Source: Pseudoflavonifractor sp. (lineage in GTDB: Bacteria > Bacteroidota > Bacteroidia > Bacteroidales > Muribaculaceae). Taken from it: DNA of 51,785 nucleotides. Below, in pieces: positions 16,434 to 23,342 of this stretch (positions are counted from its first letter, which is position 1; every line of letters begins with the position of its first letter). The stretch covers positions 190,975 through 242,759 of the forward strand of contig JAMPAQ010000002.1 in assembly GCA_023667145.1 (NCBI GenBank), written 5' to 3'. The position numbers were made by a program, and so were the translations under genes. Below the pieces are notes generated by a model. The model was not told the origin of the DNA. It searched no databases and was given only the letters and a program-made list of their open reading frames with translations.

Positions 16434-16547
16434 CAAAGATAACGCTACAGAAAGCAAAAGGGTGTCGCTCTGCGGCTCAAAATTAGTGAGGGCATAAAAA
16501 TTGAGCCGTAGAGCAACGCTACGACTTCGTATTCTTTGTTATATTTG
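16434..16547. promoter_or_regulatory. Divergent promoters with shared inverted operator (site A1)
   Basis: The -7 box TATCTTTG (minus; 16434-16441) serves the flavodoxin operon and TATATTTG (plus; 16540-16547) serves the CMD copy 2 gene. Between them are inverted half-sites GTGTCGCTCTGCGGCTCAAA (16462-16481) and, on the minus strand, GCGTTGCTCTACGGCTCAAT (16519-16500). Exactly 20 nt separate each half-site from its nearer -7 box. Neither promoter has a good -33 TTG, so both probably need an activator. The same half-site occurs at 20665-20722. Confidence 0.72.
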
Positions 16548-16585
16548 CAGTTGAAAAAAGGTAATATGCCTATTTCGGCACGAAT

Positions 16586-17425
16586 ATGAAAAAATTCTAT
16601 TTAATCGCAGCAGCATTGCTGACAATGACTATGGCAAAAGCAGAAAACCCCACAAGATTGACCGCTAAAGAGGTTAATCCCAACCAGACCGCCGGACATG
16701 CTCAACTCGGTGAGTTCGCTCCTAAGTTTGCGGAGCTGAACGATGATGTCCTTTTCGGACAGGTATGGAGCCGCACCGACAAACTCTCAAAACGAGACCG
16801 CAGCATCATTACCGTCACGGCACTTGTATCAAGTGGAATCATCGATTCATCACTCACATTCCACCTTCAAGAGGCAAAGAAGAATGGAGTGACCAAAACG
16901 GAGATTGCCGAAATTCTTACACAGGTTGCATTCTATGCCGGATGGCCCAAGGCATGGGGTGCTTTCCGTCAAGCTGTTGAAGTGTGGAAGGGTGAAACCG
17001 AGGCAACTTCAGCCAAGGAAAAATTCGGGCAGGAGATTATTTTCCCCATCGGCGAACCCAACTCAGCCTACGCAAAATATTTCGTTGGCAACAGCTATCT
17101 TGCTCCCATCTCAACAGAGCAGGTAAAATTCAACAATGTAACCTTTGAGCCGGGTTGCCGCAATAATTGGCACATCCACCATGCTACCAAGGGCGGAGGG
17201 CAAATGTTAGTTTGCGTAGCAGGTCGCGGATGGTATCAGGAGGAAGGGAAACCGGCAGTTGAACTGCTGCCGGGCACAGTTATCCACATCCCTGCTAACG
17301 TAAAGCACTGGCATGGCGCTGCCAAAGACAGCTGGATGTCTCACCTCGCTTTTGAACTCGATGGCGAGAATACCTCCAACGAATGGCTCGAACCAGTAAA
17401 CGAAGAAGTGTATAACAATCTATAA
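16586..17425 (+). CDS. Secreted carboxymuconolactone decarboxylase-cupin fusion protein (copy 2)
   Basis: A 279-aa protein with a signal peptide (MKKFYLIAAALLTMTMAKAE), a CMD/AhpD-like helical domain and a C-terminal cupin with WHIHHATKGGGQMLVCVAGRG and HIPANVKHWHGA. It aligns without gaps with copy 1 (12446-13297) over nearly the whole mature protein, with long identical runs such as EILTQVAFYAGWPKAWGAFR. Like copy 1 it lacks a CxxC. It is single-gene, expressed from the divergent promoter at 16540-16547. Family roles include lactone decarboxylation and peroxide handling, and the substrate here is unknown. Confidence 0.9.
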   Translation: MKKFYLIAAALLTMTMAKAENPTRLTAKEVNPNQTAGHAQLGEFAPKFAELNDDVLFGQVWSRTDKLSKRDRSIITVTALVSSGIIDSSLTFHLQEAKKNGVTKTEIAEILTQVAFYAGWPKAWGAFRQAVEVWKGETEATSAKEKFGQEIIFPIGEPNSAYAKYFVGNSYLAPISTEQVKFNNVTFEPGCRNNWHIHHATKGGGQMLVCVAGRGWYQEEGKPAVELLPGTVIHIPANVKHWHGAAKDSWMSHLAFELDGENTSNEWLEPVNEEVYNNL

Positions 17426-17468
17426 ATTACAGCCACTCTGTTTATTCGGAGTGGCTGTAATTTTATTT
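17426..17468 (+). terminator. Terminator between CMD copy 2 and the convergent MFS gene
   Basis: A perfect 13-bp stem, ATTACAGCCACTC/GAGTGGCTGTAAT, starts 1 nt after the CMD stop and is followed by TTTATTTG. It probably also stops transcription from the MFS side. Confidence 0.8.
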
Positions 17469-17481
17469 GTTTCAAAGTTTC

Positions 17482-18693
17482 TTATTCCTCTGCGAGTTGT
17501 CGTTTGGTGAAGAACTGCGCAGTAACCGTCACAAAAAGTAATGTGCCGAGTATTTGAATGGCTGCTGTCACGGCAAAGGCTTCGGTAAAACCAATGTATT
17601 CGGCAACTACGCCGCCCACCAATATGCCGAGCCCCATGCCCAAATCCCATGAGATGAGGATCGATGAGTTGGCGGTCCCTCGCTGGTCGTGGCGTGCCAT
17701 GCGCACAAACATATTCAAGAATGCCGGGTACATTTGTCCGTTGCCAAGCCCAATAAACATTGCCGAGGCATAGTAACACCATACTCCCCATACACTCGAC
17801 ATGGCGAACAAAACATAGCCGATTGACGACAGAACAACACCGAGGGCGCAGTTCTGTGTCAGATGATTAGCCCTAAGTTGTTTTCGTCCGACAACGCGCG
17901 CTATGACAAGCGCTATGGCAAGTATCATGAAGAAGATGCCTGTGCCATCGGTGATATTCAGTTTTTCCTTGCCATAGATAGCGACGTAGTTGCTAAGAAG
18001 TCCCCAACAAAGGCCAAACAACATAATATTCACTGCCAAAAGCCATGCGCGACCAAGAAAGAAATGGTCGAGACTGAATTTCGCCCTATTGGCAATGATT
18101 TCTCGCTGAGGGATTTTTATCTGTGTTGACACGAGGTATCCGGCCAGAGCGACGAAAAATGAAATCCAAAATAATAAAGCGAAATCATTTGTCAGTGAGT
18201 AGATATAGATACCTGCAGTAGGGGCAATCGCCATTGCAATATTATTGCTCAAACCATAGAAGCCAAGTCCCTCATTGCGGCGCGATGAAGGAAGCACATC
18301 TATTGCTACCGTACTGTTGGCAACTGTTGTGGCACCGAAGGGAATGCCATGCATCGTGCGAACAATTGCAAACATCAGTAAAGTTACGGCGCCGACATAT
18401 CCGGCAAAAACGATAAAGAAGGCGAAGAAACAGAAGGTAAGCACCTTTTTACGGTTGAAACTGTCAACCACAAACCCACTGAACGGTCTTATAAGAAGAG
18501 TGGCAACAACATAGCCTGACAATACAAGCCCTATCATGTCCTTGTCGGCATGAAACTGCTCGTCAAGATAAATCGGCAGGAGGGGTGTGAGAAGATAGAA
18601 GGCAAAGAATGTAAGGAAGTTACATATCATCACCTTGACATACTCCTTATTCCATAACCTCTCAATCTCTAATTCATCTGTATTCATAATCAT
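17482..18693 (-). CDS. MFS transporter
   Basis: A 403-aa inner-membrane protein with 12 predicted helices. It carries the classical motif-A region between TM2 and TM3 (GYVVATLLIRPFSGFVVDSFNRKK) and GIPFGATTVANSTVAIDVLPSSRRNEGLGFYG in the following loop, typical of drug-exporting MFS proteins. The substrate is unknown. It follows two aldo/keto reductases on the same strand after an 84-bp gap that holds a perfect palindrome 6 nt from its start codon. A second ATG two codons in (18687) is possible. Confidence 0.9.
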   Translation of the reverse strand: MIMNTDELEIERLWNKEYVKVMICNFLTFFAFYLLTPLLPIYLDEQFHADKDMIGLVLSGYVVATLLIRPFSGFVVDSFNRKKVLTFCFFAFFIVFAGYVGAVTLLMFAIVRTMHGIPFGATTVANSTVAIDVLPSSRRNEGLGFYGLSNNIAMAIAPTAGIYIYSLTNDFALLFWISFFVALAGYLVSTQIKIPQREIIANRAKFSLDHFFLGRAWLLAVNIMLFGLCWGLLSNYVAIYGKEKLNITDGTGIFFMILAIALVIARVVGRKQLRANHLTQNCALGVVLSSIGYVLFAMSSVWGVWCYYASAMFIGLGNGQMYPAFLNMFVRMARHDQRGTANSSILISWDLGMGLGILVGGVVAEYIGFTEAFAVTAAIQILGTLLFVTVTAQFFTKRQLAEE

Positions 18694-18699
18694 AATAAA

Positions 18700-18723
18700 T
18701 TACTCCCATCCGGATGGGAGTAA
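18700..18723 (-). repeat. Perfect 24-bp palindrome before the MFS gene
   Basis: TTACTCCCATCC is followed directly by its reverse complement. On the transcript it would form a 12-bp hairpin without a proper loop, followed by TTTATTATG, ending 6 nt before the MFS start codon. It could be a partial terminator, an attenuator or a dimeric protein site. Confidence 0.6.
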
Positions 18724-18777
18724 CAATTGTCTTGTATTTATTTGAGTCACATTCTTAATTGACAGGACTGCATCCTG

Positions 18778-19578
18778 CTACCACCAGTTGAACAGACTTC
18801 TGCCTTGGTCGAGCGTAGCTATCTCAGCCATCTCGGCATCGGTCAGTGTGAAATTAAGAATGTCAAAATTCTCGCGCATACGCTCCTTGTGTGTTGACTT
18901 TGGTATAACCGGGATGCCTCGCTGAACAAGCCAACGGAGAGCTATCTGCGCCACTGTCTTCCCATGAGCGTCTGCTATTTTCATCAATACCGGATTGTGG
19001 AAGATGTTGTTCTGACCGCAAGCCAATGGCGACCAAGAAGTCAACAGTGTGCCATGTTCTTTTAGCAGTTTCTGCATCTTTCCCTGCTGGCGGAACACGT
19101 GTGTTTCCAGTTGGTCAACTGCCGGGATCATCTCGCAGTTGCCTATCAGCCGGAGATAATTGTCCTCAAGGAAATTGGCCAGTCCGATTGCGCGGAGTTT
19201 TCCGGAGCGACAGGCATCCTCCATCGCACGGTAGATTTCCACATAGTCGCCCGACGGCTCGTGTATGAGGGACAGGTCGATGTAGTCAGTCTGAAGCAGC
19301 CGCAACGACTCATTTATGGATAGCTCGGTGTCGTTGTAACCCCGGCTGCCCCATATTTTCGTCGTGAGAAACACCTCGTTACGGTTGAGTCCGGATTTTT
19401 TGACAGCGGTACCCACCGCCCTCTCATTTCCGTAGCATTGGGCGGTGTCTATATGGCGATAGCCGATATCAAGCGCATCCGACACACAACGCTCTGTCAA
19501 AGCGGCCGGGATTTGATATACACCAAATCCGACCATAGGCATCTTAACGCCGTTGTTTAATGTCACGTATGTTTCCAT
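18778..19578 (-). CDS. Aldo/keto reductase, AKR5-like (2,5-diketogluconate reductase type)
   Basis: A 266-aa NADPH-dependent carbonyl reductase. The catalytic set is complete: Asp44, Tyr49, Lys74 and His106, within DIGYRHIDTAQCYGNERAVG, LTTKIWGS and LSLIHEPSG. The cofactor region VIPKSTHKERMRENFDI is typical. The frame is open to 19638, but METYVTLNNGVKMP at 19578 is the family start. The ATG lies 1 nt after the stop of the other AKR gene. Members reduce reactive aldehydes and keto-sugars, and in this operon a detoxifying role is likely (inference). Confidence 0.93.
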   Translation of the reverse strand: METYVTLNNGVKMPMVGFGVYQIPAALTERCVSDALDIGYRHIDTAQCYGNERAVGTAVKKSGLNRNEVFLTTKIWGSRGYNDTELSINESLRLLQTDYIDLSLIHEPSGDYVEIYRAMEDACRSGKLRAIGLANFLEDNYLRLIGNCEMIPAVDQLETHVFRQQGKMQKLLKEHGTLLTSWSPLACGQNNIFHNPVLMKIADAHGKTVAQIALRWLVQRGIPVIPKSTHKERMRENFDILNFTLTDAEMAEIATLDQGRSLFNWW

Positions 19579-19579
19579 T

Positions 19580-20608
19580 TCATTCAAATTTAGAGTGTAC
19601 GCCCGAACTTCCGAACATCTCGGTGCGTAGTTTGCCAAGTTTTGCTATCTGTTCGTCAGTACGGTTGCCATAGACAGTGAGGCTGTCAAGAGCCTCAGTC
19701 AATGTTCTGTATTCTTCATCAGTCAGTACCACGTCGGCAGCCCCAAGATTCTCGACTATACGTGCGTCGCTACGCATTCCGGGGATGGGGACTATGTAAT
19801 CACGGTGCATGTCCCAAGCGAGTGAAATCTGTGCCGGGGTACAGCCCTTCTCGGCGGCGTATTTCTTTACGAGGTCGATCACGGGCTGATTGGCCTCTAC
19901 ATTTTCCGGCTTGTATCGGGAAATGACACGCCTGATGTCGTCTCCTTCATATTTCTCGTTAGCGTTGTACTTGCCGCTTAGAAGACCACCAGCCATCGGA
20001 GAGTATGCCACGAAACCTATGCCAAGTTCTCCGCAAAGGGGAATCACATCCTTTTCCCATTGGCGTGCCATCATTGAGTATTCGCTCTGCACCGCCGCAA
20101 TCGGTGTCACGGCATGTGCCTTGCGGATTTGGTCGGCTGTCGCTTCAGAAACGCCCCATGCCAGTATTTTTCCCTCCTTGATTAGTTCGCCAAACCATTC
20201 GGCCAATTCTTCGGGGTCCACCTCTGCCGGTACGCGATGGGCATAATATATGTCGATATGGTCGGCTTGCAGGCGTTTCAGGCTATGCTCAACGGCATAG
20301 CGCACACCGTTCCGGCTCAACTTTCCTTCCTCAATGTTTTCCTCTCCGGGAAGCGCGGCGGGCGAGAATTTTGTACACAAGACTATTTCGTTGCGGATGG
20401 GACGCAGAGCCTTGCCTACAAGTTCCTCATTGCGGTATGTGGCATATATTTCGGCTGTGTCATAGAGTGTGCAGCCTAATTCGTGAGCCTCGCGCATAAG
20501 GCGTATCGACTCCTTTTCCTCCGGGATTTTTCCATATGCGGTGCTGAATCCCATGCAGCCCATGCCTATGGCAGAGACATCGATGTTTCCTAATTTTCTT
20601 GTTTTCAT
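19580..20608 (-). CDS. Aldo/keto reductase, YakC/AKR13-like
   Basis: A 342-aa TIM-barrel reductase with intact Asp50, Tyr55, Lys80 and His124 (TLYDTAEIYATYRNEELVG, VLCTKFSP, IDIYYAHRVP). The C-terminal VPIPGMRSDARIVENLGAAD segment binds the NADPH phosphate. The frame is open to 20722, but MKTRKLGNIDVSAIGMG at 20608 is the natural start, placed about 23 nt downstream of the expected transcription start. It leads the operon AKR-AKR-MFS. Its promoter carries the second copy of the shared inverted operator. Confidence 0.93.
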   Translation of the reverse strand: MKTRKLGNIDVSAIGMGCMGFSTAYGKIPEEKESIRLMREAHELGCTLYDTAEIYATYRNEELVGKALRPIRNEIVLCTKFSPAALPGEENIEEGKLSRNGVRYAVEHSLKRLQADHIDIYYAHRVPAEVDPEELAEWFGELIKEGKILAWGVSEATADQIRKAHAVTPIAAVQSEYSMMARQWEKDVIPLCGELGIGFVAYSPMAGGLLSGKYNANEKYEGDDIRRVISRYKPENVEANQPVIDLVKKYAAEKGCTPAQISLAWDMHRDYIVPIPGMRSDARIVENLGAADVVLTDEEYRTLTEALDSLTVYGNRTDEQIAKLGKLRTEMFGSSGVHSKFE

Positions 20609-20636
20609 ATTTTGCAGCCTTATTTGTTTTCGACTG

Positions 20637-20722
20637 CAAATATAACAACGGAGGAACGCGATTGGTGTCGCTGTAAGGCTCAAATATTGGATAGAGTCAA
20701 ATTTTGAGCCGCATAGCGACAC
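20637..20722 (-). promoter_or_regulatory. Promoter and inverted operator of the AKR operon (site A2)
   Basis: The -7 box TATATTTG on the minus strand is at 20637-20644. Half-sites are GTGTCGCTGTAAGGCTCAAA (20665-20684, plus) and GTGTCGCTATGCGGCTCAAA (20722-20703, minus), 17 of 20 identical and 18 bp apart. As at site A1, exactly 20 nt separate the proximal half from the -7 box. There is no -33 TTG. The distal half ends at the base next to the stop codon of the AraC gene. Confidence 0.75.
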
Positions 20723-21565
20723 TCAGAATCTTTTATATAAAGTATCCTCCTTTGCTTCGGAGGGAGCAACGCCAAACATCTCCTTGAAAACCCTTATGAA
20801 ATGGGTGCGGTTCTTAAACCCTGATTTAAGACAAGCCTCGCCGACCGGCATTTTCTCATTGACTATCATCTTCAACGCTGCTTCAAGACGGTGGTGGATA
20901 AGCCATTTCTGCGGTGTCAGGGGACTTATTCTTGCAAAGTCGCGCTTGAATCCGGCAAGACTGCGCCCGGTGTATGATGCAAGTTCTTCAAGTGATAGAT
21001 CCGACTTGAAGTTCCTCTCCATAAATTCAAGGATGTCAATCTTCCAAGGCTCATTGAAGTCAAACAAAACCGGATACAAATCGGGATTTTCTTCAAGCAG
21101 ACTTTGGAGAACTCCGGCTTTCAGATTATTTGATTCATCCGCATCTGGAAGAACGTCAGCTTTGATATATCGTTGCAAGTCAATCAGTGTGCTTTTTGCC
21201 TTTGATTCCTCAGGAAGTATAATGGCTGAAGTTTCGATCTTGGGATACGGTTCAGTGAATTTCTTATGTCGCAGATTGGCTCCGAAATAATCTTTAAGAA
21301 AATTGCGGTCAAATACAATGCTGACGGCGCTATAAGGTAATCCGTCACATCCGGTCTTATGCACCCGCACCTGATGGTCGCGTCTTACAAAAACCGTTTG
21401 CCCTGCGTTTACCTCGATATGGCGTTCATGGTCATCAATCAACATTCGTCCGGATTTGATGTGCATGATCACATGACGCGGCACACGTCGCTCAACTACC
21501 TCATCCTCCGGGAAAAGGCAACTGAAATATATGTCGTTACTACTAATAATCTTGTTCTGTGTCAT
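20723..21565 (-). CDS. AraC-family transcriptional regulator (second copy), candidate activator of sites A1 and A2
   Basis: A 280-aa regulator. The N-terminal cupin-like sensor includes RHVIMHIKSGRMLIDDHERH and VNAGQTVFVRRDHQVRVH. The C-terminal AraC domain has LEELASYTGRSLAGFKRDFA and VGEACLKSGFKNRTHFIRVFKEMFG. It is the last gene of the HD-ferredoxin-YjbR-AraC operon, with an ATGA overlap with YjbR. The next transcription unit downstream is the AKR operon, whose operator abuts this gene's stop. That position makes it the best candidate for the GTGTCGC...GGCTCAAA sites, although DNA-binding specificity cannot be read from the protein. Confidence 0.9.
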   Translation of the reverse strand: MTQNKIISSNDIYFSCLFPEDEVVERRVPRHVIMHIKSGRMLIDDHERHIEVNAGQTVFVRRDHQVRVHKTGCDGLPYSAVSIVFDRNFLKDYFGANLRHKKFTEPYPKIETSAIILPEESKAKSTLIDLQRYIKADVLPDADESNNLKAGVLQSLLEENPDLYPVLFDFNEPWKIDILEFMERNFKSDLSLEELASYTGRSLAGFKRDFARISPLTPQKWLIHHRLEAALKMIVNEKMPVGEACLKSGFKNRTHFIRVFKEMFGVAPSEAKEDTLYKRF

Positions 21566-21912
21566 TTCTTGTTGGTATATTTGGATTTGACTATATCGTA
21601 GGATTGCTTCACGAGGGCAAGAATTTCTGAGTCTGATACATCTCCACTGAAGTTGAGTTGAATCCAGTATCTGGCACTCATGTTGCGTTGACGCTCAACG
21701 GAGTTTCGCGTCTCATGCAGTTCGGCAATCTTCTCAGGAGTATTCTTGATCACAACGTATGTGAAGTTATTCATATCCACCATACAGAACATGTGGTCAC
21801 AGACATAGAACACCAGCACCGAGTCAAATCTCGCTACAAATTTCCCAAAGGGTGTTTTCTCTGTAACGTTCCCAAGCGAAAGGCAATATTCTCTGAACTC
21901 CTCGATATTCAT
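21562..21912 (-). CDS. MmcQ/YjbR family protein
   Basis: A 116-aa protein of the YjbR double-wing fold. Signature segments are MNIEEFREYCLSLGNVTEKTPFG (the E-x-x-P-F motif), DSVLVFYVCDHMFCMVDM and SARYWIQLNFSGDVSDSEI. The family is often called DNA-binding, but its function is unproven. The frame is open upstream to 22113 only through the ferredoxin gene, so 21912 is the start, 13 nt after the ferredoxin stop. It overlaps the AraC gene by ATGA and is probably co-translated with it. Confidence 0.88.
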   Translation of the reverse strand: MNIEEFREYCLSLGNVTEKTPFGKFVARFDSVLVFYVCDHMFCMVDMNNFTYVVIKNTPEKIAELHETRNSVERQRNMSARYWIQLNFSGDVSDSEILALVKQSYDIVKSKYTNKK

Positions 21913-21925
21913 TAAAGAACTTTTC

Positions 21926-22156
21926 TTATGAGATGCTGATGATTGCGCCATTTTCGCATACGCGGACGCATTTCTTGCAACCGATGCAGTTGCTTGCATT
22001 CTGCACGCGAATATGACGATGTCCAAGAAAATCAATCTTCCCGAACACTTGTTTCGGACAGGACTCATAGCATTTCCAACAAGCCACGCAGTTGTGTGCA
22101 TTGACGGATACAAAAGCCGTCTGACAGCGATGTCGTAGTTTATTGATGATATTCAT
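21926..22156 (-). CDS. Two-cluster 4Fe-4S ferredoxin-like protein
   Basis: A 76-aa protein with two CxxCxxCxxxC motifs (CVACWKCYESCP and CIGCKKCVRVC), each able to hold a [4Fe-4S] cluster. The HRHIRVQ linker between them is unusual. The ATG at 22156 overlaps the HD stop as ATGA, which favours it over the longer frame to 22192. It probably transfers electrons to an unidentified partner. Its operon partners (HD hydrolase, YjbR, AraC) give no clear clue. Confidence 0.87.
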   Translation of the reverse strand: MNIINKLRHRCQTAFVSVNAHNCVACWKCYESCPKQVFGKIDFLGHRHIRVQNASNCIGCKKCVRVCENGAIISIS

Positions 22157-22791
22157 ATCTTTCTGTATTTTGTTTGCTGGCATTGGGGACATGAGCAGCT
22201 GATGAGATGAGGGTTGGTAAGAGTGTCATACAGATAGTCGAATTTCTCGCGAAGAAGATGCTCGTTCTTTATCATTTCCCGGAGGGAGTTGAGGCGAGCT
22301 ACGTTGGGACTATTGTCAAACCAGAGCCGGAGATAGCCGCCTTCGGCATATTTCTCGTGGAGATGGTCGAGAGTGCGATGCCACTGGCCTTCCTTGTCAA
22401 GCTCAGAGTAGTTGGCGAGTCCATATTGCACTGTTCGGAGTATGATTGTGTCTGGGTCTATGAATCGGTCAGCTTCAGCGACAATCTTGCCGTAGATGCT
22501 TCTTGGCTCATGGTCAGATGAAGCCCGATGGTCTTCGCACGCCTGTGCCATTGTCTCAATCTGCTCATCGCTGAACCAATCTCGCAACCACATATCTTCG
22601 CGGACAATCCTGCCCGACACAAGATGATGCGTCTTGCGGTCAGCAGTCAATCCGGTGTCATGATAAGCTGCTATCGCATAGACCATATTCATATCTACTT
22701 GGAGATCAGTCGCAATAGCCATGCTCTGCTCAATCACCATCTCAACGTGACCGCGCTGATGCGCCGCGTCAAAATCATCATATAGCGGCAA
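22153..22791 (-). CDS. HD-domain phosphohydrolase-like protein with unusual start
   Basis: A 212-aa HD-superfamily protein. The metal ligands are visible: H15 in HQRGHVEMVI, the HD pair at 44-45 (AAYHDTG), H in EDHRAS and D in AEADRFID. Such proteins hydrolyse phosphoesters or nucleotides. No ATG occurs near the 5' end. TTG at 22791 is the first conventional candidate. The frame continues upstream as YIESTI before LPLYDDFD, which looks like real protein and reaches the tmRNA acceptor end, so the true start may be ATT at 22806 or the gene may be trimmed. It heads the operon with ferredoxin, YjbR and AraC. Confidence 0.83.
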   Translation of the reverse strand: MPLYDDFDAAHQRGHVEMVIEQSMAIATDLQVDMNMVYAIAAYHDTGLTADRKTHHLVSGRIVREDMWLRDWFSDEQIETMAQACEDHRASSDHEPRSIYGKIVAEADRFIDPDTIILRTVQYGLANYSELDKEGQWHRTLDHLHEKYAEGGYLRLWFDNSPNVARLNSLREMIKNEHLLREKFDYLYDTLTNPHLISCSCPQCQQTKYRKI

Positions 22792-22810
22792 TATGGTGGA
22801 CTCAATATAG

Positions 22811-23206
22811 TGGAGCTGGAGGGACTTGAACCCTCGTCCAAACGTGGAACTAATGTGCTTTCTACATGCTTAGTCTCTGCTTGGTTGTCGGATTAAGGCA
22901 GGCGTGAGACTACCAACCTTAACCTTAGCCTCTTGAAGTTCGGATGTCTCGCGAGGCTCTCGACATCCTATCTCCGATTTTCCTGCACCGCCTGATCGAC
23001 GAGTCTCGGAAAAATGACTGTCGGGCGATGTCTTGTCTCCACAACTGTTGCGGAGATTAAGCTAATCTACTGTACTTCGATTAAGCAGCAAGAGCGTAGT
23101 TGTTTTCGCCATTTGAATTGTCGATGTCCCTGATTATAGAGTGTAGCCATCATTACTCTGCATGCTTACACACCACCTCTACACGCTGTCAAAACCGGTC
23201 AGCCCC
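22811..23206 (-). ncRNA. ssrA: tmRNA (transfer-messenger RNA)
   Basis: On the minus strand the 5' end GGGGCTGACCGGTTTTGACA (23206 downward) pairs with the 3' acceptor strand CAGCTCC (22818-22812), with discriminator A at 22811. The T arm GGGTTCAAGTCCC is present. The tag reading frame ends GENNYALAA then TAA (codons 23110-23081), as in Porphyromonas-type Bacteroidales. The molecule rescues ribosomes stalled on broken mRNA, with SmpB. CCA is not encoded; the next bases are CTA. Its length, about 396 nt, is normal for this group. Confidence 0.95.
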
Positions 23207-23227
23207 GGATGGATGTATAATACCGTG

Positions 23228-23235
23228 CAAAGATA
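23228..23235 (-). promoter_or_regulatory. -7 promoter box of ssrA
   Basis: CAAAGATA is TATCTTTG on the minus strand. It lies 21 nt upstream of the mature tmRNA 5' end, leaving a short 5' leader for processing. Confidence 0.65.
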
Positions 23236-23342
23236 ATGCTTTAAGGGGGCGTTGTCAATACCAAAATCTTAAAATCTTATAAATACCCGCGTTTTTAACA
23301 CTCATCAAGACTAAAACGGGGCATCGTCCGTTTTCCTAATTG

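Noticed and set aside
19579..19638. Upstream extension of the second aldo/keto reductase
   Set aside because: It overlaps the end of the preceding AKR gene. METYVTLNN at 19578 is the standard start.
5632..22810. The whole redox block as an integrated element at ssrA
   Set aside because: No integrase, relaxase or second copy of the tmRNA 3' end was found in the window, so an island boundary cannot be supported beyond the odd HD start.
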